Source: UBA11704 sp964491805
GTDB taxonomy: Bacteria > Patescibacteriota > Minisyncoccia > Phycocordibacterales > UBA5272
NCBI GenBank assembly: GCA_964491805.1
Contig: CAZBGU010000010.1
Span: forward strand, 1 to 25,570
DNA length: 25,570 nt
Direction: 5' to 3'
Positions 15,621-23,343 of this stretch are shown here, one piece after another (the stretch's first letter is position 1; the number at the start of each line of letters is the position of its first letter). The notes below the pieces were generated by a model. The model did no database searches. It saw only the letters and a list, made by a program, of their open reading frames with translations, and was not told the origin of the DNA. Both the position numbers and the translations under genes were made by a program.

Positions 15621-15626
15621 ATACTT

Positions 15627-15635
15627 AGTGTATCA
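15627..15635 (-). promoter_or_regulatory. Extended -10 promoter of the membrane/Gly-rich unit
   Basis: TGA-TACACT on the minus strand with 6 bases to the ATG at 15620; leaderless transcript predicted. Confidence 0.65.
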
Positions 15636-15687
15636 GAGGCATAACGATTGTCGTTTTATTTTGTCCACAAAGGAAATTGCCTCAGGG

Positions 15688-15737
15688 AATACAATGACGG
15701 TCATTGCAGGGTCCATTGCAATGACCGTCATTGTATT
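15688..15737. repeat. REP-type palindromes in inverted pair (REPIN-like)
   Basis: TACAATGACGGTCATTGCA (15690-15708) and its exact reverse complement (15717-15735) are separated by 8 bases. With two flanking bases on each side the arms reach 21 bp. Each arm is itself a near-palindrome, so the pair can form one long hairpin or two small ones. It lies directly upstream of the RAYT gene. Confidence 0.85.
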
Positions 15738-15763
15738 TATACGTGATAATATTTCATAAACTT

Positions 15764-15772
15764 TGCTACACT
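15764..15772 (+). promoter_or_regulatory. Extended -10 promoter of the RAYT gene
   Basis: TGC-TACACT with 9 bases to the ATG at 15782. It supports that ATG over the in-frame one 17 codons upstream, which lies inside the REP element. Confidence 0.65.
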
Positions 15773-15781
15773 TGTCGTATC

Positions 15782-16468
15782 ATGAACACGCGTGACTACA
15801 AACCTTTTGCGGAGGGCGAGTACTACCACATTTACAATCGTGGAAACGGACGTCAAAAAGTATTTGTAGATGATGGCGACTATTTATTTTTTCTTCGACG
15901 ACTACGTGAAGCACTGTATCCGCTACACACCCAGCAACCGTTAGCACAGAATCAACAACAAAAAGAAATAACAGAACTTGCCACTCCAAGAAGAAAACAA
16001 CTCCCTGAAAACGCATTTACTCTTGTCGCTTATTGTTTAATGCCAAATCATTTTCACTTTTTCATACAACAAAATTCTTCACTTGAGGTAAGCAAACTTA
16101 TTTCAAAACTATGCACAAGCTACTCCAAATACTTTAATAAAAAATATGACAAGACAGGAGGATTGTTCCAGGCAAAGTTTAGAGCGGTACATATAACGAG
16201 TGATGAATATTTTTTATGGTTATCTGCATATATTCACACCAACCCGAGTGTTGCTGGTATTGTTTCGCACAACAAAGACTACGCATGGAGTAGTTACCAA
16301 GATTATATAGGCATAAGAAATGGTACTCTTTGTAACAAAAAAGTACTACTCGACAGATTCAACAATAGCACCACCGAATATGAAAGGTATACTGAGTCCT
16401 GCCAACCACTGATCATGAACAGGAAGTATCTTAAAAGTCTTCGTTTAGATGAGATTGAAGAAAAGTAA
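15782..16468 (+). CDS. REP-associated tyrosine transposase (RAYT), IS200/Y1 type
   Basis: Single-strand-specific HUH-type nuclease of the domesticated Y1 transposase group that handles REP palindromes. The 228-residue protein begins with YYHIYNRGNGRQKVF, the common N-terminal block. The metal-binding HUH motif is in CLMPNHFHFFIQ. The probable catalytic Tyr lies in the helix SYSKYFNKKYDKTGGLFQ, followed by the HTNP...DYAWSSYQDY block. Its presumed targets surround it: an inverted pair upstream and three more copies downstream of the stop. No terminal repeats of a full insertion sequence are seen, consistent with a resident RAYT. Start chosen from the promoter and from loss of similarity upstream. 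Confidence 0.93.
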   Translation: MNTRDYKPFAEGEYYHIYNRGNGRQKVFVDDGDYLFFLRRLREALYPLHTQQPLAQNQQQKEITELATPRRKQLPENAFTLVAYCLMPNHFHFFIQQNSSLEVSKLISKLCTSYSKYFNKKYDKTGGLFQAKFRAVHITSDEYFLWLSAYIHTNPSVAGIVSHNKDYAWSSYQDYIGIRNGTLCNKKVLLDRFNNSTTEYERYTESCQPLIMNRKYLKSLRLDEIEEK

Positions 16469-16482
16469 AAAGGACTATGAAA

Positions 16483-16501
16483 TACAATGACGGTCATTGT
16501 A
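16483..16501. repeat. REP-type palindrome copy 3
   Basis: TACAATGACGGTCATTGTA, 14 bases after the RAYT stop. Perfectly self-complementary except for the central base. Confidence 0.8.
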
Positions 16502-16557
16502 AATTTAAAAATGAAAACTACACCAACATACAAAAGAATAAAGAAGATACTGCGTAA

Positions 16558-16576
16558 TACAATGACCGTCATTGTA
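16558..16576. repeat. REP-type palindrome copy 4
   Basis: TACAATGACCGTCATTGTA, the reverse complement of copy 3. It is separated by 8 bases from copy 5, the same spacing as in the upstream pair. Confidence 0.8.
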
Positions 16577-16584
16577 AGGCTCTT

Positions 16585-16603
16585 TGCAATGACCGTCATT
16601 GTA
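16585..16603. repeat. REP-type palindrome copy 5
   Basis: TGCAATGACCGTCATTGTA, identical to the right arm of the upstream pair. It lies 25 bases before the -35 box of the GC-rich lipoprotein cassette. Confidence 0.8.
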
Positions 16604-16628
16604 ATTTTGGGTCGCGTTAGACAAGGGG

Positions 16629-16657
16629 TTGACAAACATGCATCTCTCCGGTATAAT
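16629..16657 (+). promoter_or_regulatory. Consensus sigma-70 promoter of the lipoprotein cassette
   Basis: TTGACA (16629-16634) and TATAAT (16652-16657) are both perfect and separated by 17 bases. This -35/-10 architecture is seen at no other gene in the window. The predicted transcript starts near 16664, about 95 bases before the ATG. Confidence 0.85.
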
Positions 16658-16684
16658 GGTAGTCGACCCCATCGATCTTTTTTT

Positions 16685-16706
16685 GCAGCCGTCTTACGAC
16701 GGCTGC
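16685..16706 (+). promoter_or_regulatory. Leader stem-loop of the lipoprotein mRNA
   Basis: GCAGCCGTC (16685-16693) pairs with GACGGCTGC (16698-16706) around a 4-base loop. A T-run precedes the stem and none follows it, so it is not a terminator on either strand. It sits in the 5' leader, upstream of the RBS-like GAAAGGA at 16746-16752. Confidence 0.5.
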
Positions 16707-16759
16707 ATCAAACGATCGTGGGAACAGTACCTCTCAACCCCAACCGAAAGGACCTGGTC

Positions 16760-17755
16760 ATGAAGACCTTCCAAGCCTACTTTGGCCGTCTGACGGCCAT
16801 GTCCCTCCTGCTCACTGCCGCTCTGCTCACCGCATGCGGTGGTGGCGGGTCCGGCGCCACCACGGTGGCGCCTCCCCCACCCACCCCCGTCGCCGGCAAC
16901 TTGACCATCTCGGTCTCCCCAGCAGACGGTGCGACGGGAGTCGCACGGGACACGAAGGTCGTGCTGACCTACGCGTCGTCGACCGGCACCTACGCGTCGT
17001 CGACCGGCACGCTGTCGTGCGACGGAACGTCGATTACGCTTGCGCAATCGACCGACCAGACGACCAAGAAGGTGACCTTCGCGCCGGCTGCGGTGCTTCC
17101 CTACGGAAGCACCTGCGTCGCGCAGGGCACCTCCACGGCTACCGGCCTTGACGGCGGTGCCAGCACCACCGTCAACTGGAAGACCACGTTCACCACCGAG
17201 CAGCTTGTCTGCAAGAATGGTGAGTCGCTCTCAGCAGACGGCCAGACCTGCATCCCTGTGGCATGCCCCACCGGCACCACCCTCACGGGTGGCATCTGCG
17301 TGGCCAACGCCTGGTGGCCGCCGAAGAACATCACGCCCATGGGTGTGAAGGTTCTCTCGAGCAGCCTCAACCAGTTGCCGGCGGGCTGTCTCAGCTTCAC
17401 CATCGATTGCTTCAAGAGCTTCGTCTCTGTCGGCATGATGACGGCCGTCAACACCACTGCGGTGATGACGGGCATGCCTGCACCGGACAACCGCGCTCTC
17501 GTCACCCTGGCGTACAAGGCGCCGAGCGGCAAGCCACAGCTCACGCTCTTCTTCGCCGACAACGGCGAAGTGGCTGTGAGGGATGTGATTGACGTCAACA
17601 CCAGCGACCCGATCGACTGGGTGATGGGGAATGAACGTGGCTACATCGTGAAGCATAGCGTGGACGGCACCTGCTGGCAATGGAAGTGGAACTACAACCC
17701 CACCACCGGCAAGGGCTTGTTCTGGGACTATGAGGCGGCGACCTGCCCGCTGTGA
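16760..17755 (+). CDS. GC-rich secreted lipoprotein with Ig-like domain (foreign-looking)
   Basis: A 331-residue predicted lipoprotein: signal SLLLTAALLTAC with lipidated C26 followed by GGGGSG, the style common in Burkholderiales. Residues about 48-145 resemble a bacterial Ig-like (Big_5) domain starting ISVSPADGATGVARDTKVVL. A Cys-rich stretch CPTGTTLTGGICV follows, then a roughly 160-residue unassigned domain with Trp-rich DGTCWQWKWNYNP near the end. Third codon positions are mostly G or C, in sharp contrast to the flanks. The ATG follows GAAAGGA by 7 bases, the only clear ribosome site in the window. The open frame extends 91 codons upstream, but that part translates REP palindromes and the promoter. 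The gene has its own promoter and terminator. Function unknown. Confidence 0.82.
   Translation: MKTFQAYFGRLTAMSLLLTAALLTACGGGGSGATTVAPPPPTPVAGNLTISVSPADGATGVARDTKVVLTYASSTGTYASSTGTLSCDGTSITLAQSTDQTTKKVTFAPAAVLPYGSTCVAQGTSTATGLDGGASTTVNWKTTFTTEQLVCKNGESLSADGQTCIPVACPTGTTLTGGICVANAWWPPKNITPMGVKVLSSSLNQLPAGCLSFTIDCFKSFVSVGMMTAVNTTAVMTGMPAPDNRALVTLAYKAPSGKPQLTLFFADNGEVAVRDVIDVNTSDPIDWVMGNERGYIVKHSVDGTCWQWKWNYNPTTGKGLFWDYEAATCPL
16969..17010 (+). repeat. Tandem 21-bp duplication in lipoprotein gene
   Basis: Two exact 21-base copies (16969-16989 and 16990-17010) duplicate the peptide YASSTGT in frame within the Ig-like domain. Exactness suggests a recent slippage event. Confidence 0.85.
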
Positions 17756-17783
17756 TCTTGTCGGCAAGGTCAGGCGGCAAATT

Positions 17784-17815
17784 GGGCACACTGAGCGATC
17801 AGTGTGCCCTTTTTC
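17784..17815 (+). terminator. Intrinsic terminator of the lipoprotein cassette
   Basis: An 11-bp perfect stem, GGGCACACTGA (17784-17794) with TCAGTGTGCCC (17799-17809), has a GCGA tetraloop and is followed by TTTTT. It is the only classical rho-independent terminator noticed in the window. Confidence 0.92.
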
Positions 17816-17906
17816 ATTGTATAGTTATTCACAGATAAACAATAAAAAAAGGAATTTTGTCAACCGCACCGTGATAAACTTTACGTAAATCATTAGTATA
17901 AAATCT

Positions 17907-20900
17907 ATGCAAAGAAAACCCTTCTTAACCTTATTGTATATCATCATCGCATTCTCTTCTTTTTCTTTTGCAAATGCAGCAAAAAATATCTGCCGCGGGA
18001 ATAACAGTACTACACTCAACTGGTCTTGGACAAATAGTCCTACGGGGTGTAGTGCAAGTTACCCAGGAAGCGCTTTATGTAGTTTTAGTGTTCCAGCAAA
18101 TCTACCAGGCAGTGGCTCTGACTCAAAATCAATAAACATCCCCGACACAACAGCAGCATTTAGCTGTACTGCAACCCTTTCATGTGGGGGGTCGGTACAA
18201 AGTTCTGATACTTTAAACTGGAACCCAGACCAAACCTGGAACGGTACCGCCTGTGAATTTCGATGTAGTGGGTCAGTTCCATCAAATGCCACCGCATATT
18301 CCGGAGATACAACAGGTCTCTCAAGTGCAGCTACGTACGCCTACTCATCATCCAACACTACAGCCAAATGTGAATACTCGTGTAACTCAGGATACACATG
18401 GAACGGCTCTGCCTGTGTTGCAGCAGCGGCTTCTTGTCCATCTGGTACTTCAGTTACATGGACAGTTGGAGGTAACAGTTGTAGTGCCAACACCACAAGC
18501 TCTACTAACAGTGGAAGCAACGCATCAGTAACCGACTCAATGGCACCAACAACAGGGGCAGCAACATTTCCTTGTACTAATGGAACTTTTAACGCAACTC
18601 CAAACGCCGGAGCAACGTGTGACGTCGCCACATACTCCTGTACTGGATCTGATCCAACGAATGCCACCATGTGTAGTGGAGACTCATCTAGCTTAAGTGC
18701 TGACACAGCAAAATCAGTCGTCACCTCTTGTACAGCAACCAAGTGTGAATTCGAATGTAACGCAGGATATGTAAAAAGTGGCACAAGTTGTGTGCAATGT
18801 CCTGCCGGCTACTACTGTCCAGGACCAGGAGATGGCACAGCTCATCAGTGTCCGGTAGCTACACCGAACTCTCCCGTAGGATCAACAAACGCGGGACAAT
18901 GTTACAGTGGTGACTCCTGTGGACCAGGTTCTGGAACAACCCCACAACTCACAGAACCAACAGGATCGTCTGCATGTAGCTCAGGAACACTTAACTCATC
19001 TTCCCCTGCCGACACTACAACATCAGGCGCACAAGCATGGAACTGGTCGTGTGGCACTGTCACGTCTTGTACCGCACCAAAGTACGGCTGTCGCACTACA
19101 ACAGATTCCAACTACTCCCTCTCTCAGTATGGGGCAAACGGACCTAATAACAACTACGGCTGTGCAGGCACCTGTGCAAACAGTAACACCAACTACCCGA
19201 CGTGTACCACCGCCCCTTCTTCCCCTGTTATTTCTTCATTCACCAACAACGGTCCAATCTCTTCTGGTAGCGCAGCTACACTCTCATGGTCAGTGACGAA
19301 TGCTGACTCCTGTAGCATTGACCACGCTATTGGATCAGTGTCTGCGGCGGGCGGATCAACAGCAACCGCAGCACTTACATCTGCTACAACATATACACTC
19401 ACCTGTTCTAACACTAACGGCTCCGCTACAGCGCAAACAACAGTTACTATCAGTGCGGGTGGAGATAACTGCGGATCTCAATTTATAAGCTGGGGGTCTG
19501 GATGTTCTGGTACCATGAGCGAGACAAATAATGGTCAACAAAACACTGTTACTAACACCGCCGTCAATTACACAGGATCATTCACTGCGAACTGTTCTAA
19601 TGGGTCATATATACTTCAAAATTCTTCATGTAGTGCAACAAATGTGTGTACTAACGGCGCAACTAACTACCCCACCTGTAACAGCTGTCCATCCAACTAC
19701 ACATGGAACCCGTCAACCTCTCGATGTGACCCAGACCACTGTACAAATGGTGCAACCAATTTCCCTAACTGTGACACATGTCCTCCTGGAACAACCTTCA
19801 CAGGGACAGAATGTGTGTCAGGAACATTCAAACCAAACCTTACCGCGGGGGCAGCTACTCCTATAACAGCAAGCCCAGGAGTTAACACTCGTCTCACTAT
19901 ACCAGTGATGAACACTGGAACAGCAGCAATTCGCGCTACCTCTTTTGATGTCTATACACAGGTAGCCGATGCTTACAATGGAAGTGGCACGATAACAAAA
20001 CTAACAACCTGGAACTGGACCTTTGGCCTCTATTGTTCGAATTGGATGACGTCACTATGTAAAGGCGTATACTTCAATGGCAATTCTACTCTCAATCACG
20101 TAGAAGACTATACTTTCCCTGCCGCTGGCAACTATAGTATGAGAGTCTGTGCCGATGTTCCCCATAACGATATCGACGAGACTGATGAAAGTGATAACTG
20201 TGGACCATGGACTAATATCACTGTCGCAGACCTCCCTACCACATTAGATCTAGCTCCAACATGTACTATTCCGTCGGGAAGCTTCACGTGTAATACATCA
20301 GCTGTCGTCGTTCACCCAAAAGCAAGTGTTACTTACTACATCTACGATGAAACTGACGCTACTGGAGTACCGTGTGCATTTTGTAATGTTAGCACAATGA
20401 CATACACAAGCGACTTTAACTTACAGCATATAGGGGTACACCAAATACTTCTTCGAGATCAAAGCAATCAAGAAATTGACAGGGTCTCTGTTGATGTTCA
20501 ATGTGAAGCAGGAACAGTCTGGAGTAATTTCTCTGGCAGATGTACAACGATACCAGATTTAACAGCTGGCAACGTAACACCAACTGCCGCAAATCCAAAT
20601 TCTGCCACAACATTTTTGGCAACGATAACTAATAATGGAACCGCGGCAGCTTGGTGGTTTAGAAGTTTTATACAATACTCAACACTTCCTAATGGAGGAG
20701 GAACAGTAACAGATACTCCTTCTTCTCTTATTTTTGCGTTATCAAGTGGCGGAGGAAGTCAAGCTATATCAACTAGTCTAACTCTAAGTGCAGGTACATA
20801 CTATATGCGAGCGTGTGCGGACAAGAGTTGGTCAGGTGATACTGGGTCTGTAGATGAGTCAGACGAAAGCAACAACTGTAGTCAGTGGACGGCAGTGACT

Positions 20901-23126
20901 GTAGCTACAATGGCTCCTGACCTCACTGTTTCTCCAGTGTTACTACGAAAATTATCCTCACCAACATATACCAGCACCGTTCCTGTTAATGAACCAATTT
21001 CAATTGAATCATCCATAACAAATCAAGGAACTGCCGGTACAGGTGGATCATTCCCCCTACTTTATCAATTTGCAACGGGGAACGACGGCTCGGGAACAGT
21101 TACAGATCTAGATTGGGATAATTCTCAGGCAATGAATGCTGGGCAAAGTTATTTATATGGTCAAGGACACACCTTTACTGATGCCACAATAAAATCTGTC
21201 CGTGTATGTGCTGATAAATTAAATAGCGCAGATACTGGTGTGATAGTTGAATCAAATGAGACCAACAACTGTAGCCCGTGGACTAACTTCACCATAACAG
21301 GAGCATCTTCAGTGCCTGATATAACCTCGTCTGTCACCGTATCAGCAGACAGCCTCTATACAGCAAATGTAAGAGAGACAAACTCCGGAACTGGCGTAAC
21401 AGGAGATTTCTACGCAGGTGCAGTTCTTTATAACGAAAATGATTATACAAACCCAGCACATACCCATAATACTAAGTTTATTTCAAGCATTTCCCCATCA
21501 CAAAATTCACTTATATTATTTAATGGCGGAGGTGTTCCGGCACTCTATAACATACGAACATGTGGTGACAACCCTCCAGCAGGAGCTTGGTATGCGACTC
21601 ACTTCCAAGGAATGAGTGGCTTTAATGCAGTAAATGAAAGTAATGAAGACAACAACTGCGCAATATCTGATACATTTGCTCTAATATATCCTTCAGTTGG
21701 AATAGATCTCGTTACTGGAAAAGTACGCCCAACATCTGCTGCCGATATTTCTTTCAATGGAACAATATCAGTAAACGCAGGAGATACCAATACCTACTAT
21801 GTCCCTGTAGGAAATATCGGGACAACAGATACACCGTTAGATTTCTACACACTTTTTCAAGTTAAAACCTTGTCAGGTGGATGGATTGATATCTCTCCTG
21901 CGACAATGGTTGGCAGTGGACTTCGAAGTGGTAGAGTAAAAATAGTAAGCACCTCATATCGCTTCACAACCGAGGGCTCCTACTACATGCGAGCATGTGC
22001 TGACAAGTCAAGCGCAGGAGATACCGGACTCGTTGCAGAAGACCCTGGGTATGAAGATAACAACTGTGGACCAACTACTCTTATTACAGTAACAGGAAAT
22101 ACAGGAATTACCCCCACCGGGACCCTCGACGCTACCCCTCTCTCTTGTACAATTGCTATCGGTGACAGCACCTGCCCTGTTTCATTCCACTGGACTACCA
22201 CAAATCCAGTCGGCACATCACAAGTTGTTCCTGATCTAAACCCATTTGATGGGCTCGCAGGACCGACAAGTGCTCAAGCAAATAACAGTACTCAAAGTCT
22301 ACAAGTAAGACGCACAGGTCCATCGGGTCAAATATTCAGAGTGTATAACAATGCAGTTGATATGGCACATGTAACCGTTGTTGCAGACTGTGCACCTGGT
22401 GTTAACTGGGCACCAATTGCAAAAGTATGTACCAGTCCTGATGTTGTGTCCTTTGGTGTTACGGGTCAGCGATATTACACATCGCCAGAAGCTCTTACCT
22501 TCCAATGTTCTGACTCAACACATTATAAGATCATTAAAAACAATGACTTACTCAATCCATGGCGAGCAAAAACAGCTATTACTGGTCCGCAAGGAGTAAA
22601 CAGCGTGATATCTGTCACACCTGACATCACCCCGAATCCAAATGTAGATGACGACTACCAGGTATTCTGTATCAAAGAAACATTCGAGAAAGGCTCTGCG
22701 GTCAAACCGTACAACTCCAACCCTCCAACTAACACACTTCCATCAGTTGATGCATATCCTAAGACAATCAACTCAGGAGGTCAGACAGTTGTTAATTGGA
22801 GCATTACACGACCAAGAATTACAGCACCACTTTGTACCATAAAAGCTGACCCTGTCTGTGCTAACGGTACGTGTAGTGCCACAGAAAATACCGCGGTCGC
22901 TGTCATTAGAAACATTCTTGCGACAGAACGTGTCGACGGCACAGGAACACAGCTACCGACAATCGCACATGCAGTATCAACTGTAGCAGCGGGACAAACT
23001 GGACCAAATGCGAAGGCGCTTGGCCAGAAGACTATGAGCCTCAAATACACAACCGACTTCACAGTTGATTGTAATGGAGCAAAAGCGACAACACGAATCC
23101 GTGTAGCTAACAGCTCAGAACGATAA
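17907..23126 (+). CDS. Giant secreted Cys-rich protein with CARDB-type repeats
   Basis: A 1739-residue exported surface protein, probably structural or adhesive. Signal peptide at 1-24 (ending FSFANA). Residues about 25-340 hold Cys-rich modules, including two copies of a unit ending KCE..C..GY...G..C (about 117-172 and 247-292). An Ig-like domain follows (SGSAATLSWSVTNADSC), then two CTNGATN-(Y/F)P units. Five CARDB-like domains start near residues 643, 883, 1005, 1136 and 1265, often opening with P(N/D)LT. Each carries a Cys in an R.C(A/G)D strand and another in an (N/D)NC turn, a likely disulfide. The C-terminal 330 residues look beta-rich, with no transmembrane helix or LPXTG anchor. TAGTAT at 17894-17899, 7 bases before the ATG, is a possible -10 but lacks the TGn extension. 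Confidence 0.85.
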   Translation: MQRKPFLTLLYIIIAFSSFSFANAAKNICRGNNSTTLNWSWTNSPTGCSASYPGSALCSFSVPANLPGSGSDSKSINIPDTTAAFSCTATLSCGGSVQSSDTLNWNPDQTWNGTACEFRCSGSVPSNATAYSGDTTGLSSAATYAYSSSNTTAKCEYSCNSGYTWNGSACVAAAASCPSGTSVTWTVGGNSCSANTTSSTNSGSNASVTDSMAPTTGAATFPCTNGTFNATPNAGATCDVATYSCTGSDPTNATMCSGDSSSLSADTAKSVVTSCTATKCEFECNAGYVKSGTSCVQCPAGYYCPGPGDGTAHQCPVATPNSPVGSTNAGQCYSGDSCGPGSGTTPQLTEPTGSSACSSGTLNSSSPADTTTSGAQAWNWSCGTVTSCTAPKYGCRTTTDSNYSLSQYGANGPNNNYGCAGTCANSNTNYPTCTTAPSSPVISSFTNNGPISSGSAATLSWSVTNADSCSIDHAIGSVSAAGGSTATAALTSATTYTLTCSNTNGSATAQTTVTISAGGDNCGSQFISWGSGCSGTMSETNNGQQNTVTNTAVNYTGSFTANCSNGSYILQNSSCSATNVCTNGATNYPTCNSCPSNYTWNPSTSRCDPDHCTNGATNFPNCDTCPPGTTFTGTECVSGTFKPNLTAGAATPITASPGVNTRLTIPVMNTGTAAIRATSFDVYTQVADAYNGSGTITKLTTWNWTFGLYCSNWMTSLCKGVYFNGNSTLNHVEDYTFPAAGNYSMRVCADVPHNDIDETDESDNCGPWTNITVADLPTTLDLAPTCTIPSGSFTCNTSAVVVHPKASVTYYIYDETDATGVPCAFCNVSTMTYTSDFNLQHIGVHQILLRDQSNQEIDRVSVDVQCEAGTVWSNFSGRCTTIPDLTAGNVTPTAANPNSATTFLATITNNGTAAAWWFRSFIQYSTLPNGGGTVTDTPSSLIFALSSGGGSQAISTSLTLSAGTYYMRACADKSWSGDTGSVDESDESNNCSQWTAVTVATMAPDLTVSPVLLRKLSSPTYTSTVPVNEPISIESSITNQGTAGTGGSFPLLYQFATGNDGSGTVTDLDWDNSQAMNAGQSYLYGQGHTFTDATIKSVRVCADKLNSADTGVIVESNETNNCSPWTNFTITGASSVPDITSSVTVSADSLYTANVRETNSGTGVTGDFYAGAVLYNENDYTNPAHTHNTKFISSISPSQNSLILFNGGGVPALYNIRTCGDNPPAGAWYATHFQGMSGFNAVNESNEDNNCAISDTFALIYPSVGIDLVTGKVRPTSAADISFNGTISVNAGDTNTYYVPVGNIGTTDTPLDFYTLFQVKTLSGGWIDISPATMVGSGLRSGRVKIVSTSYRFTTEGSYYMRACADKSSAGDTGLVAEDPGYEDNNCGPTTLITVTGNTGITPTGTLDATPLSCTIAIGDSTCPVSFHWTTTNPVGTSQVVPDLNPFDGLAGPTSAQANNSTQSLQVRRTGPSGQIFRVYNNAVDMAHVTVVADCAPGVNWAPIAKVCTSPDVVSFGVTGQRYYTSPEALTFQCSDSTHYKIIKNNDLLNPWRAKTAITGPQGVNSVISVTPDITPNPNVDDDYQVFCIKETFEKGSAVKPYNSNPPTNTLPSVDAYPKTINSGGQTVVNWSITRPRITAPLCTIKADPVCANGTCSATENTAVAVIRNILATERVDGTGTQLPTIAHAVSTVAAGQTGPNAKALGQKTMSLKYTTDFTVDCNGAKATTRIRVANSSER

Positions 23127-23190
23127 TATCTACACAGAGAAAGCTAGCAGCACATCCCCTTGTGCGTTAGTCTCAACAAATGGACAAAGT

Positions 23191-23224
23191 AGTACAGGTG
23201 GCCGCGGAAGCGGCCACCTGTACT
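23191..23224. terminator. Perfect 15-bp GC-rich hairpin after the giant gene
   Basis: Arms 23191-23205 and 23210-23224 are exactly complementary with a GGAA tetraloop. It lies 64 bases after the stop codon. No T-run follows, so it resembles the hairpin after secF rather than a classical intrinsic terminator. Confidence 0.6.
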
Positions 23225-23328
23225 GGCTTATACCGCACATACTTTATCTAAAATACAGCACCAGGCTAGCCCGTATCCACACGTCTGCGAAGTCAGCACT
23301 CCTCTACGAAGTCCGCTGTACAGTGTTG

Positions 23329-23337
23329 TGATATACT
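23329..23337 (+). promoter_or_regulatory. Extended -10 promoter of the small membrane protein gene
   Basis: TGA-TATACT with 6 bases to the ATG at 23344; leaderless transcript predicted. Confidence 0.65.
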
Positions 23338-23343
23338 TTTCTT

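Larger units (their letters stand above)
23127..23343. other. Intergenic region after the giant gene
   Basis: Contains the hairpin at 23191-23224, a direct repeat TCT(G/A)CGAAGTC in two copies between about 23283 and 23313, and the promoter of the next gene. No coding region or tRNA is seen. Confidence 0.5.

Noticed and set aside
15731..15781. 17-codon N-terminal extension of the RAYT
   Set aside because: It starts inside a REP element and covers the extended -10; the conserved RAYT N-terminus begins just after 15782.
16303..16635. 110-residue minus-strand open frame over the RAYT end and REP copies
   Set aside because: Opposite-strand shadow whose repeated MTVIV peptides come from the palindromes.
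16487..16759. 91-codon N-terminal extension of the lipoprotein reading frame
   Set aside because: It merely translates the REP palindromes (repeated MTVIV), the promoter and the leader stem-loop; the ATG at 16760 starts a proper lipoprotein signal after an RBS.
16694..17791. Several long open frames on both strands in the GC-rich segment
   Set aside because: High GC leaves few stops; only the + frame at 16760 has a signal peptide, RBS, promoter and terminator.
18341..19414. Opposite-strand and alternative-frame ORFs inside the giant gene
   Set aside because: Low-complexity shadows of the Ser/Thr/Cys-rich coding frame with no promoter or family features.
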